From Candidatus Aminicenantota bacterium (GTDB taxonomy: Bacteria; Acidobacteriota; Aminicenantia; Aminicenantales; Saccharicenantaceae), in NCBI GenBank assembly GCA_014360005.1, contig JACIYI010000006.1, positions 98,208-162,207 of the forward strand: a stretch of DNA of 64,000 bases, read 5' to 3'. A program made the translations under genes and the position numbers. Each line of letters starts with the position of its first letter. Within the stretch, counting starts at the first letter, position 1. The notes below the pieces were generated by a model. The model did no database searches and had not been told where the DNA came from. It saw only the letters and a list, made by a program, of their open reading frames with translations. Positions 1 through 8,073 of the stretch are shown piece after piece.

Positions 1-47
1 AAAACATCCACCTGGCCAGCGCCCTGCTCAATGCCAGGTCAAAATAG
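1..47 (+). CDS. 3' end of an unidentified upstream gene (partial)
   Basis: Reading from base 3, an open frame encodes a 14-residue C-terminus (NIHLASALLNARSK) that ends at a TAG at 45-47, 11 nt before the ptsH start. The tight spacing and shared strand suggest it belongs to the PTS operon, where an EII component or a related regulator often precedes HPr. Too little sequence remains to name it. Confidence 0.45.
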   Translation, partial: NIHLASALLNARSK

Positions 48-58
48 AATTCAGGGAC

Positions 59-325
59 ATGATTGAAAAGAAAATTATCATAAAGAATAAACTGGGTCTG
101 CACGCCAGGGCCGCAGTCAAGTTCGTCAACCTGGCCAACCGTTACAGCTCCTCGGTCAGGATTGTCAAGGACAGTAACGAGGTGGACGGCAAGAGCATCC
201 TGGGTATCCTGACCCTGGCGGCTTCGCAGGGAACCCCGATCAAGCTGGTGGTCAACGGTCGTGACGAGAATCTGGCCATGAAGGCTCTATGCGAACTTAT
301 CAACAATAAATTCGGTGAAGAATAA
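59..325 (+). CDS. ptsH: Phosphocarrier protein HPr
   Basis: HPr carries a phosphoryl group from enzyme I to PTS EIIA domains or to regulatory targets in the cytoplasm. At 88 residues it has the usual family length. The active-site motif GLHARAA gives the phospho-acceptor His15. Ser46, in GKSILGI, is at the position phosphorylated by HPr kinase, so regulatory phosphorylation is possible, although no hprK lies in the window. The stop codon is separated from the ptsI ATG by a single base, so the two genes are almost certainly co-transcribed. No complete sugar-specific EII permease is visible here, so the system may transport sugar or may be mainly regulatory. Confidence 0.95.
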   Translation: MIEKKIIIKNKLGLHARAAVKFVNLANRYSSSVRIVKDSNEVDGKSILGILTLAASQGTPIKLVVNGRDENLAMKALCELINNKFGEE

Positions 326-326
326 G

Positions 327-2102
327 ATGGAAATCATCCGCCTGCGGGGTCTGGGAGTTTCGCCGGGAATTGCCATGGGCGAGGCTTCCCTCTCGGAACG
401 GGTGGTTTTTACTTCCAGGCGGGAGCCCATCAGTGAGGGCCAGGTAGAAGATGAGTTGAAGCGGCTGCGGCGGGCCCTGGACCGGACCCGCCAGGAGCTC
501 ACAGAACTCAAAGAGCACGTCCGCGAGAGGGTGGGCGATGAACAGGCCTTCATTTTTGACGCCCACCTGATGATGCTGGATGATCAGATGCTCCTGACCA
601 GCCTGGAAAAGGTCATCGTCGAGGAAAAGGTCCGGTCGGAGTGGGCCATTTCCCGGGTTAACAGCCATTTCCAGAATCTGTTCGATTCTCTGACCGACGA
701 ATATTTCCAGCAAAGAAAGACTGACCTGTCCGACGTCCTGGCCAGGATTTACCGCAACCTGGAAAGGAAGAGAGACAGGAAGGAAGAATCTGATAAGCCG
801 GCGGTTCTGGTCGCCCACGAGCTACTGCCCTCGGAAGTGGCCATCAATATCAGCCGCAGGAAGATAATCGGTATCGCCCTGGACATGGGTGGACAGACTT
901 CGCACACCGCTATTTTGGCCAGGTCTCTGGGCATTCCGGCGGTGGTCGGCCTGCACGATATCAGTCTCCAGGTGAAAAATGGGGATTTCATCATAGTGGA
1001 CGGTACCGACGGCGAGGTCATCGTCAATCCGACGCCGGCCGTTCGCCGGGAATTCCAGAGCAAAAGGGAGAGGTACGAAGCTTACCAGCGAGAGCTGAAG
1101 AAAATCGCCCGGCTCAAACCTGAAACCCTGGATGGAGTCAGGTTCACGCCTCTGGCCAATATCGAGCTCCCGGAGGAAGTGGAAGTAGCCTTCTCCTATG
1201 GCGCCGAGGGCATAGGGCTTTTCCGGTCAGAATTCATCTACCTGCAGCGGCCGAGCCTGCCCTCAGAAGAAGACCACCTGGCCGTCTACGAGAAGATGGC
1301 CCGGAGCACTCACCCCCGGCCGGTCTATATCAGGACCATTGACATCGGCGGCGAGAAAAGCCTGCCCCAGCTGAACATAGAGAAGGAGCCCAACCCGGCC
1401 CTTGGTTTAAGAGCCATCCGCTTTTCCCTCAGGAACCGGGAGTTGTTCCGGACCCAGATCCGGGCCATTCTCAAGGCCAGTGTCAGGAAAAACGTCCGGC
1501 TGATGGTGCCGATGATCACCGAAGTGGAAGAGGTGGTGGAATTGAAACGCATCATCGCCGGCCTCAAAGCTGAGCTCCGGTCCCAGAAAATCCCTTTTGA
1601 TGAGGATATCCCCGTCGGGGTGATGATTGAAGTTCCGGCGGCTGCTGCTCTGATTCACAGCATCATCCAGGAAGTGGATTACGTCAGCATCGGGACCAAC
1701 GACCTGATTCAGTATTACCTGGCGGTGGACCGGGGCAACGAATTGGTTTCTTACCTGTTCAAACCCCATCACCCGGCCGTCCTGCAGCTGCTGCAGCGGG
1801 TGATTAAAACAGCCAATGAGAACGGTAAGGAGGTCACGGTCTGCGGCGAGATGGCCGCCGACCCGCTGTCCGCCATCATCCTGCTCGGCCTGGGTCTCAG
1901 AACTTTCAGCATGAACCCGATTTTTATTCCCAGGGTAAAGAAAGCCTTGAGAGCAATTGAACTAAAAACGGCCGAGGCCGCAGTGGCCGAAGCCCTTCAG
2001 CTCAAGACAGCCAAGGAAATTGAAGAGTTTATGATAGAGGCCATCCTCCAGAAACATCCGGAAGCTTTCCTGATGAGCCAGATCGTCAGTTCGTCGGTCT
2101 AA
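327..2102 (+). CDS. ptsI: PTS enzyme I (phosphoenolpyruvate-protein phosphotransferase)
   Basis: Enzyme I autophosphorylates from PEP and passes the phosphate to HPr. The ATG at 327, one base after the ptsH stop, gives 591 residues and the normal N-terminus MEIIRLRGLGVSPGIA. An in-frame GTG at 315 would only add residues that overlap ptsH. The swivelling phosphohistidine domain has GGQTSHTAILAR with His193 as the active residue. The C-terminal PEP-binding barrel shows IRTIDIGGEK, GLFRSEF, SIGTNDLIQY and the catalytic-Cys motif VCGEMAADP near residue 505. All domains are full length. The last four bases overlap the convergent cupin gene. Confidence 0.97.
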   Translation: MEIIRLRGLGVSPGIAMGEASLSERVVFTSRREPISEGQVEDELKRLRRALDRTRQELTELKEHVRERVGDEQAFIFDAHLMMLDDQMLLTSLEKVIVEEKVRSEWAISRVNSHFQNLFDSLTDEYFQQRKTDLSDVLARIYRNLERKRDRKEESDKPAVLVAHELLPSEVAINISRRKIIGIALDMGGQTSHTAILARSLGIPAVVGLHDISLQVKNGDFIIVDGTDGEVIVNPTPAVRREFQSKRERYEAYQRELKKIARLKPETLDGVRFTPLANIELPEEVEVAFSYGAEGIGLFRSEFIYLQRPSLPSEEDHLAVYEKMARSTHPRPVYIRTIDIGGEKSLPQLNIEKEPNPALGLRAIRFSLRNRELFRTQIRAILKASVRKNVRLMVPMITEVEEVVELKRIIAGLKAELRSQKIPFDEDIPVGVMIEVPAAAALIHSIIQEVDYVSIGTNDLIQYYLAVDRGNELVSYLFKPHHPAVLQLLQRVIKTANENGKEVTVCGEMAADPLSAIILLGLGLRTFSMNPIFIPRVKKALRAIELKTAEAAVAEALQLKTAKEIEEFMIEAILQKHPEAFLMSQIVSSSV

Positions 2103-2476
2103 TCCCGGCCGTAAATATCAGCCAGGCGGACGATATCATCTTCTCCAGAATCACCCAGCCAGAGTTCCATCACCCGGGCCGGCTCTGAGCCCAGGCCTCT
2201 CAGACGGTGGGGAGTTCCGGCTGGGATGAATATTTCTTCGCCTGGCTGCGGTTGCCAGGTCTTTGAACCCAGAGTAATCTCCAGGCCAGCATCCAGGATA
2301 ATCCAGTACTCGCTGCGGTGGCGGTGGTACTGAAGCGATAGTAAGCCGCCCGGGTTGACGGTTATGATTTTCAGGCTGGAAGCCAGTCGGTGGGGATAAC
2401 TGCGAAACTTACCCCAGGGCCGCTCCTCCTCCTGAATCAACTGGCGAACCTGCTCGCCATCCGGTATTTTTCCCAC
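2099..2476 (-). CDS. Cupin protein, mannose-6-phosphate isomerase type II-like
   Basis: This is a 125-residue single-domain cupin. The pattern WGKF, LKIITVNPGGLLSLQYHRHRSEYW, GEEIFIPAGTPHR and a closing ELWLG stretch matches the C-terminal isomerase domain of bifunctional GDP-mannose pyrophosphorylase/phosphomannose isomerases. The QYHRHRSE segment supplies the expected metal ligands. Stand-alone versions of this domain are common and may be isomerases or sugar-binding proteins; the substrate cannot be decided from sequence. It is the last gene of the tol-pal transcription unit, 27 bp after ssb, and its end overlaps the convergent ptsI gene by 4 bp. Confidence 0.8.
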   Translation of the reverse strand: MGKIPDGEQVRQLIQEEERPWGKFRSYPHRLASSLKIITVNPGGLLSLQYHRHRSEYWIILDAGLEITLGSKTWQPQPGEEIFIPAGTPHRLRGLGSEPARVMELWLGDSGEDDIVRLADIYGRD

Positions 2477-2503
2477 TGGCCATCTCCAGAGTTTCAGGTA
2501 TGG

Positions 2504-2977
2504 CTAAAAAGGAACTTCATCGTCTTCGTCTGTGGCCGCGCTTTCCTCAGAAAATCCTTCGACCGCCGGTTCAGAAATTTCGGGGTATTCCTCGGTCGTC
2601 CCGGCCTCTATCTGGGCTTCAGCCTGGGGCGGAAATTTCTTGCCCAGGGGGACAATGTTGACCGCTTCTACCTCGGTGCTGTTGCGGCGGTTGCCGTCGC
2701 GGTCTTCCCAGGAACGCCAGCGCAGTCGACCCTCGACCAGGACCTGCCTTCCAGCCTCCAGGAATTTTTCGCAGAACTCGGCCTGAGAGCCCCAGGCCAC
2801 GATGCGGTGATATTCGGTCCGGTCGGTGGACTGCCGGGTGTCGCGGTTGTAGATTTGTTCGTTGGTGGCCACCTGAAAACGGGCCACTGCCCGCCCGGAT
2901 GGGATGTGACGGATTTCCGGTTTCCTTACCAGATGACCGACCAGGATAACTCTGTTCAGGCTGTTTCTGTCTCTCAT
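2504..2977 (-). CDS. ssb: Single-stranded DNA-binding protein
   Basis: SSB coats single-stranded DNA and recruits replication and repair enzymes through its acidic tail. The 157-residue protein opens with NRVILVGHLVRKPEIRH, typical of the OB-fold, and has FQVATNE and EYHRIVAWG in the core. After about residue 110 comes an acidic, low-complexity linker that ends in DDEVPF, a close match to the conserved SSB tip that binds partner proteins. Its ATG overlaps the cpoB stop in an ATGA junction, so it is translationally coupled to an envelope gene. That is an unusual place for ssb. Confidence 0.95.
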   Translation of the reverse strand: MRDRNSLNRVILVGHLVRKPEIRHIPSGRAVARFQVATNEQIYNRDTRQSTDRTEYHRIVAWGSQAEFCEKFLEAGRQVLVEGRLRWRSWEDRDGNRRNSTEVEAVNIVPLGKKFPPQAEAQIEAGTTEEYPEISEPAVEGFSEESAATDEDDEVPF

Positions 2978-3828
2978 TTGTTCCCCAATTCATTTATTTT
3001 TTGCTGGGCCAGGCGCGCCTCTTCCCGAGTCGGGTATTTGGCCACCAGCAGCTTCAGAGTGGCCAGGGCTTCTTCCTTGCGCCCCAGACGGGCCAGGCTC
3101 AGACCTTTTTTAAGGTAGGCGGCCGGGACCTTATCCCCGGAGGGATAGTTGATGAGCAGTTCGTTAAAGGCATCGATGGCTTCCTGGTATTGTTCCTGGC
3201 TGTAGTGGCATTCACCGATCCAGTACAGGGCGTTGTCGGACAGCGGGGTGTTGGGATACTGCTGGAGGAAAAGCTTGAAGCTGTCAATGGCCAGGGAATA
3301 GTTGCCTTTGAGGTAATCGCCATAGGCGTTGTTGTACATCTCCTGGGCCGGGATATTGACCACGGCCGGCTTCTTGGTTTCGGCAGCCGGCGGTTCGCTC
3401 TTAGCCGGTTGAGCTTTGCCTGGCTTGCCCCCTTTTTCCTCAACCTTGGGCGGCGGGGTCAGGTTCTGGATGGCCTGGAGAATGTCGTTCAGAATGGCGG
3501 TCTGAAACTGGACCTCTTCCAGCTTGCTGTTCAGGAGTTGAAACTGAACCGGAATATTGCGGAAATCTTCTTTCAAAGCCGTCTGCTCGGCCTGGGTCCG
3601 CCGGATGAGGCCGCCGAGAATCTTGACCTGGTCTCTAAGCTCCTGCAGGTCGGCCTGGTTTTTTTTGGCCAGGGTCATCAGTTCCTGGAGCTGGACCTTC
3701 AGAGCCTGAATGTCTTCATACATCAGCTCATAGGTCTTTTTGCTCTGGGCCCCGGCCGGAACCAGACAGACCAGAGCCACCAGGCCCAGCCAGGCCAAGG
3801 AAAAATAAATAGCCCGTTTTCTTAACAA
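2974..3828 (-). CDS. cpoB: Tol-Pal accessory protein CpoB/YbgF (coiled coil plus TPR)
   Basis: CpoB is a periplasmic protein that links Tol-Pal function to septal peptidoglycan synthesis. I place the start at a TTG one base after the pal stop. It gives 284 residues beginning with a good signal peptide (LRKRAIYFSLAWLGLVALVC, cut near VPAGAQS). The in-frame ATG at 3888 would bury that signal inside the protein and overlap pal by 59 bp. Residues about 35-110 form a charged coiled coil like the YbgF trimerisation helix. A Pro/Lys-rich linker follows, then three TPR-type repeats up to the C-terminus (YLKGNYSLAIDSF, YSQEQYQEAIDAF, RLGRKEEALATL). Confidence 0.88.
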   Translation of the reverse strand: MLRKRAIYFSLAWLGLVALVCLVPAGAQSKKTYELMYEDIQALKVQLQELMTLAKKNQADLQELRDQVKILGGLIRRTQAEQTALKEDFRNIPVQFQLLNSKLEEVQFQTAILNDILQAIQNLTPPPKVEEKGGKPGKAQPAKSEPPAAETKKPAVVNIPAQEMYNNAYGDYLKGNYSLAIDSFKLFLQQYPNTPLSDNALYWIGECHYSQEQYQEAIDAFNELLINYPSGDKVPAAYLKKGLSLARLGRKEEALATLKLLVAKYPTREEARLAQQKINELGNK

Positions 3829-3829
3829 T

Positions 3830-4381
3830 TTATTTCTCGATGATGAGAAATTGGGCTCTCCTGTTCTTGGCCCAGGCAGTTTCGTCATGTCCCGGGTCCA
3901 GGGGCTGGCTTTTGCCGTAGGAAATAATTCTGATTCTGTCGGCCGAAATCCCCAGGCTCATCAGGTACTCCATGGTGCTTTTGGCTCTTTTTTCACCCAG
4001 GGACAGGTTGTATTCTTCAGTTCCTCTCTCGTCGCAATGCCCTTCGATTAGGATCTTGACCGTCGGATATTTTTTCAGCCAGCTGGCGTTGGCTTCCAGC
4101 ACCGGAACGGCGTCGGGGCGGATGTTGTACTTGTCGTAATCAAAATGGATCATGGCCAGTGGTTTTTCCTGGTTGATTTCTTCCAGGGTTTTTTTCATGA
4201 ATATTTCTTCCTCGGTCAGAACGGGTTCTTTAAGAACAGGTTCTTCCACTTTTTCCATCTTGGGTTGTTCCTGGGCTTGCGGCGGTGGAGGCGGCGGCAC
4301 TTCTTTAGCTTTTTTCTTGCAGGATGCGGCAAAGGATAGGACAAGAATTACCGTCAGAAACAGCACCAGAAATTTTTTCAT
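3830..4381 (-). CDS. pal: Peptidoglycan-associated lipoprotein Pal
   Basis: Pal anchors the outer membrane to peptidoglycan and is remodelled by the Tol motor. The 183-residue precursor has a lipoprotein signal with lipobox FAASC (lipidated Cys21), a proline-rich linker, and a C-terminal OmpA-like domain. The peptidoglycan-binding signature is seen in ILIEGHCDERGTEEYN, LGEKRAKSTMEYL and KNRRAQFLI. A clear SD (AGGAGG) precedes the ATG. A strong promoter at 4434-4462 suggests that pal-cpoB-ssb-cupin can also be expressed independently of tolQRAB. Confidence 0.96.
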   Translation of the reverse strand: MKKFLVLFLTVILVLSFAASCKKKAKEVPPPPPPQAQEQPKMEKVEEPVLKEPVLTEEEIFMKKTLEEINQEKPLAMIHFDYDKYNIRPDAVPVLEANASWLKKYPTVKILIEGHCDERGTEEYNLSLGEKRAKSTMEYLMSLGISADRIRIISYGKSQPLDPGHDETAWAKNRRAQFLIIEK

Positions 4382-4433
4382 TGTTCCTCCTAAGACAAAA
4401 ATAGTCTAAAAACTAAACCTTCAATCCACTCAA

Positions 4434-4462
4434 TTTATACAATTAAGGCTGAGCACTGTCAA
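4434..4462 (-). promoter_or_regulatory. Promoter of pal (TTGACA-N17-TATAAA)
   Basis: Read on the minus strand, the tolB-pal gap contains TTGACA (plus 4457-4462), a 17-nt spacer and TATAAA (plus 4434-4439). This is close to the sigma-70 consensus. Predicted transcription starts near 4427, leaving a leader of about 45 nt with an AGGAGG ribosome-binding site before pal. It makes pal-cpoB-ssb-cupin a separable sub-operon. Confidence 0.7.
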
Positions 4463-4475
4463 CCGGATTTCGGGC

Positions 4476-5771
4476 TTAATTAGTCCAGTTGGCCAGCTTG
4501 TTTTCACCCTGGGTGGTCAGGCAGCGCAGGTTGCTGGCATCATAGTCAATGGAGTAAATCTGGATTGAACCCGACAGGTTGGAAGAAAAGATTATATGCC
4601 GCCCGTCGGGTGACCAGCTGGGCGATTCATTCCGGGCCCTGGTTTCAGTCAGCTTGGTTATCTTGTTGGTTTTCAGGTTTAATATGTAAAGGTCGAAGAA
4701 ATTGTCCACCCGGGAAACAAAAGCTATCCTTTCGCCGTCGGGCGACCAGGCTGGAGCATCAAGGTAATTGCCACCGAAGCTGACCTTGCGGACGTTGCCT
4801 CCTTCGGCGTCCATGATGTAAATCTGGGGTGTCCCGGTGCGATCGGAGGTAAAGGCAATTTCCCGGCCGGTCGGGGACCAGCTGGGGGCAGTGTCGATGG
4901 CGCTGTTAAAGGTTATCCTCCGGACGTTGCTGCCGTCGGCGTTGGCCACGTAGATTTCGGAGTTACCGTCGCGGGTGGAACAGAAGGCCAGTTTCTTGCC
5001 GTCGGGCGAAAAGGCGCCCGAAAAGTTGGTGCCGCGGGTGGAGACGGGCACCAGTTTGCCTTCGTAGGGATAGAGAATATAAAGGTCAGGGTTTCCGGCC
5101 CGGTAGGAAGTGAAGACTATCGCCCTCTGATCCGGCGACCAGGCTGGCATGTAGTCCCGCCACTTGTTAAAAGTTAACCGGGTTTGGTTAGCCCCGTCAT
5201 AATCCATCATGTAAAGCTCATCGTTGCCGTCACGGTTGGAAACGAAAACTATCTTGCTGGTGAAAAAGGGTTTTTCCCCGTAGAGCTTCATCAGCTCATC
5301 AGCCACCCGGTGAGCCACCAGCCGGTAAACATCGGGCTCAGCCTGGTATCTTTTACCCAGGATCATTCTTTCACTCTTGACATCGTAAACTTTGACTTCA
5401 AATATGATCCGGGTCTGGGACTGGCTGATTTCGCCCACCACCAGGATTCTGGTCTGGATCGATTCCCAGTCTTTGAAGAAAATTTCTTTGGGGTTCAGGG
5501 GGCGGATGTAGTTCAGGTGTTCCCTGGGCACCAGGCTGAAAACCCGGCTGTAGCCCAGGTCGTCAGCGAGGACCTGGTGGATGGTGTCAGCGGCTTCCCG
5601 GGCCTGGGTGGAAGAAGACTCGTACCTGAAAGGCGGAAGGGCCAGGGAGATGGCCGGTACGCCCTCTCTTATGGTCAGGACAATTTCCTGCTGGGGAAAG
5701 AGCCAGGTGCCGGTGGTCAGGACTAAAAGAGCTAAAAGAAAGGTCAGACTGTAAACTGCTAATTTCTTCAT
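4476..5771 (-). CDS. tolB: Tol-Pal system protein TolB
   Basis: TolB is the periplasmic beta-propeller that binds Pal and TolA. The 431-residue protein has an N-terminal signal peptide ([17 protein letters not shown]), an alpha/beta domain to about residue 165, then the propeller. The propeller is seen as repeated WSPDG/SPDGKK units: [52 protein letters not shown] and [13 protein letters not shown]. Length and order agree with the family. Its ATG overlaps the stop of the TolA-like gene by 4 bp, indicating translational coupling. Confidence 0.95.
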   Translation of the reverse strand: MKKLAVYSLTFLLALLVLTTGTWLFPQQEIVLTIREGVPAISLALPPFRYESSSTQAREAADTIHQVLADDLGYSRVFSLVPREHLNYIRPLNPKEIFFKDWESIQTRILVVGEISQSQTRIIFEVKVYDVKSERMILGKRYQAEPDVYRLVAHRVADELMKLYGEKPFFTSKIVFVSNRDGNDELYMMDYDGANQTRLTFNKWRDYMPAWSPDQRAIVFTSYRAGNPDLYILYPYEGKLVPVSTRGTNFSGAFSPDGKKLAFCSTRDGNSEIYVANADGSNVRRITFNSAIDTAPSWSPTGREIAFTSDRTGTPQIYIMDAEGGNVRKVSFGGNYLDAPAWSPDGERIAFVSRVDNFFDLYILNLKTNKITKLTETRARNESPSWSPDGRHIIFSSNLSGSIQIYSIDYDASNLRCLTTQGENKLANWTN

Positions 5772-6592
5772 TTGCTCCGCTCAAAAATAAGATGTACGAC
5801 CAGGTATTCGCTCTCAAAATCCCTGGGAAGTGGCGGGAAAGGAGCAGCCAGCTCCACTGCCCGCCTGGCGGTCAGGTCCAGGGCTGGCAGGTCCGACGGT
5901 TGTTCTATTTTCAGGTCGGCCACCTGACCGTTGCGCAGGATCTTGAAGTAAATGACCGACTGGTATTCGCCGCTGTAATCCAGATTATTGATGGCGGTGA
6001 ACCAGTTGGAGGAAACCCGGTCGATTATAATCTGGAGGTAATAAGTATAAGGAAAAGAAGAAGTGCCAAGAGGATCGCCATAACCGGTTCCGAAACCGCC
6101 GGGGCCTTCGCCCACGCCAATTCTGAGACCGGAACCGCCACCTCCGCCACTCCCGCTGCCTCCCGCCTGGCCAGTTTCTGTCCCCTTGGCCGCCTTGGTG
6201 GTGGTCCCGGGCTGGGGAGCGGAGATTTCAGTTTTTTTGCGCGGGGTAGGTTTCTTGGTGGCTGGAGCCTTTTCTACTGGATGGCGCAGGGAAGATCCAG
6301 CCTGGGGCTGAGCTTTCTGGGGGACAGTCAGTTCTTTCATGGTTTCTTTGCTGGCCACGGCTTCGGGCTGGCCGGCTTTTTCACCGACCGGGCCGGGCCT
6401 TCTGCCGCCAGCACCCCCGCCCCCACCGGGCAGGCTGACAAAATTCAGGTTGACGTAGTGAATCATTCCTGTTTTTTTAGGGCCGGTCAGCTGATTGGAA
6501 AAGCCAATCAGGGCGAACAGGATAATATGCAGAAAGACCGACAATATGATTGCCCGCTTGAAAGAACTGCTTTTAATGGACGAAGGTTGCAT
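5768..6592 (-). CDS. tolA: TolA/TonB-like energy transducer
   Basis: The gene takes the tolA position between tolR and tolB and encodes 274 residues. One membrane anchor lies at about residues 13-33 ([19 protein letters not shown]). A region rich in Gly, Pro, Ala and Lys spans about 40-170, with glycine runs around the middle. The C-terminal TonB-type domain (about 180-274) has [17 protein letters not shown] and a final [10 protein letters not shown]. It differs from enterobacterial TolA, which has a long alpha-helical domain II; here a Gly/Pro linker spans the periplasm. Position supports TolA, while sequence class is TonB C-terminal. It starts in a TGATG overlap with tolR. Confidence 0.82.
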   Translation of the reverse strand: MQPSSIKSSSFKRAIILSVFLHIILFALIGFSNQLTGPKKTGMIHYVNLNFVSLPGGGGGAGGRRPGPVGEKAGQPEAVASKETMKELTVPQKAQPQAGSSLRHPVEKAPATKKPTPRKKTEISAPQPGTTTKAAKGTETGQAGGSGSGGGGGSGLRIGVGEGPGGFGTGYGDPLGTSSFPYTYYLQIIIDRVSSNWFTAINNLDYSGEYQSVIYFKILRNGQVADLKIEQPSDLPALDLTARRAVELAAPFPPLPRDFESEYLVVHLIFERSK

Positions 6593-7050
6593 CAGCCAGT
6601 CCGTTTCCTGACCGCCGGCTTTTCCAGCGGTTCGGTCACCAGGCCGACAACCTCGATTCCGGATTTCTTGACGATGTCCAGCACCTGAATAAGCTGACCG
6701 TAGTTCAGGTTGCGGTCAGCCCGGATGTAGATAATTTTTCTGGTTTTGTTATAAAAATACTCCTGCAGCCGTCTTTCCAGCAGGTTGATATTGATGACCG
6801 ACTCGCCGAGGTGAATGTAGCCGTCGGCGGTGATGGTCAGAGTTAAACCCTCCTCGGCCGGAGCCGATTCGGTTTCAGCCTGAGGCAGGTTGATGCCGAT
6901 TCCAGACTGCATCATCGGGGCGGTAACCATAAAGATGATTAACAAAACCAGCATAACGTCAACGAGAGGGGTGACGTTGATTTCCGACATGGATGTGCCC
7001 AGACGTCTCCGGCTGCCGGCGGCTGGGGCCTGGTTTAAGTTAACTGCCAT
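6592..7050 (-). CDS. tolR: TolR/ExbD family proton-channel subunit
   Basis: TolR forms the inner-membrane proton-driven motor with TolQ. In 152 residues it has a short cytoplasmic N-terminus, one membrane helix (about 29-48) with the motif INVTPLVDVMLVLLIIFM, and a periplasmic ExbD/TolR domain. Asp31 is at the conserved proton-path position. It overlaps the end of tolQ by 11 bp. Membership of the Tol rather than Exb system rests on the neighbouring tolB and pal. Confidence 0.93.
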   Translation of the reverse strand: MAVNLNQAPAAGSRRRLGTSMSEINVTPLVDVMLVLLIIFMVTAPMMQSGIGINLPQAETESAPAEEGLTLTITADGYIHLGESVININLLERRLQEYFYNKTRKIIYIRADRNLNYGQLIQVLDIVKKSGIEVVGLVTEPLEKPAVRKRTG

Positions 7051-7708
7051 AGGCTCTTTCTATGATATTCAAAAACTCAAGACTAAAATCGTCCATCAAG
7101 GAGATTATTTCCTTAATTCGCCCCAGGAAATAATTATAGGCAATAACGGCCGGGATAGCGGCAAATAGACCGACGGCCGTGGCGATGAGAGCTTCGGCTA
7201 TCCCCGGAGCCACGGTCACCAGGCTGGCTGAGCGGACCACCCCGATTTTGTGGAAAGAATCCATTATCCCCCAGACAGTTCCCAGCAGGCCGATAAAGGG
7301 GGTAACGCTGCCACAGGTGGCCAGAAAGCTCATCATTTTTTCCATCCGGGTGATTTCAGCGCTGGAAGCCCGGAGCAGCGAACGGTTGATGCTCTCCAGC
7401 TTTTCCCGGTCGATTGAGCCCTGAGGCTGGGGATTGGACCTGGTCAGATGGACCAGTTCCTTGAAGCCGGCCTGAAACAGGCTGGCCAGGGGGCTGTTCC
7501 GGTACTTGCGGGCCGCCTCATTGACCTCGTTCAGGGATTTGCTCCGGCGAAAAACCTCCAGGAAGTTCCGCGAGGAAACCTCAGCTGCCTTCAGGCTGCG
7601 CCGCTTGTAGATGATGATAGCCCAGGAAAAAACCGAAAAAAGAACCAGAATTAAGAGTATGATCTTGACGACGATTGTAGCCTGTGAAATTAAGCTAAAA
7701 ACATTCAT
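7040..7708 (-). CDS. tolQ: TolQ/ExbB family proton-channel subunit
   Basis: TolQ is the pentameric inner-membrane channel that converts proton flow into force on TolA. The 222-residue protein has a first membrane helix at about residues 12-33 and two further helices in the C-terminal half. The family signature is seen in TCGSVTPFIGLLGTVWGIMDSF and APGIAEALIATAVGLFAAIPAVI. It is the first gene of the minus-strand tol cluster. The ATG lacks a strong SD, and the candidate promoter ends only about 10 nt upstream, so the leader is very short or the promoter call is wrong. Confidence 0.94.
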   Translation of the reverse strand: MNVFSLISQATIVVKIILLILVLFSVFSWAIIIYKRRSLKAAEVSSRNFLEVFRRSKSLNEVNEAARKYRNSPLASLFQAGFKELVHLTRSNPQPQGSIDREKLESINRSLLRASSAEITRMEKMMSFLATCGSVTPFIGLLGTVWGIMDSFHKIGVVRSASLVTVAPGIAEALIATAVGLFAAIPAVIAYNYFLGRIKEIISLMDDFSLEFLNIIERAYGS

Positions 7709-7717
7709 GACTTTTTC

Positions 7718-7746
7718 AAGTTAACATACAGGGAGAGGTATGTCAA
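7718..7746 (-). promoter_or_regulatory. Candidate tolQ promoter in the tolQ/trkH divergent gap
   Basis: On the minus strand there is a perfect TTGACA (plus 7741-7746), a 17-nt spacer and TAACTT (plus 7718-7723). The -10 matches only partly and lies about 10 nt from the tolQ ATG, so transcripts would be nearly leaderless. The rest of the 365-bp gap (7709-8073) holds the trkH promoter but no gene that I can support. Confidence 0.4.
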
Positions 7747-8022
7747 TTAATCGGCCCGCCGGCTGGCGGCCAATAAGCTCTTGCCCCTGGCTTGAAGGCA
7801 TTTTATCCGACAATAGTGAGAAATTGGGAGAAGGCTGAGGCCCGGGACCAGGCCGCGAGCTAATCGCCAGCTGGAACTACTGGAAATATCAGGAAAAAGG
7901 GTGATTTTTAACTCGGCTGAGAACCAGGTCCGTCTTCTTCACTGTCAGTTCTAAAGAGTATGACGGATATTTCCCCCGGCCTCAGGGGTAGCCGGCGGTT
8001 TGCTGCGACTGTCCGGGCGGAC

Positions 8023-8051
8023 TTGACTGGACGGCTCAAAAGCGGTTTAAT
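8023..8051 (+). promoter_or_regulatory. trkH promoter (TTGACT-N17-TTTAAT)
   Basis: TTGACT at 8023-8028 is followed after 17 nt by TTTAAT at 8046-8051. Transcription would start near 8058, leaving about 16 nt of leader with an AAGAGG ribosome-binding site before the TTG start at 8074. Confidence 0.6.
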
Positions 8052-8073
8052 TATTGGACTATAAGAGGCTAAC

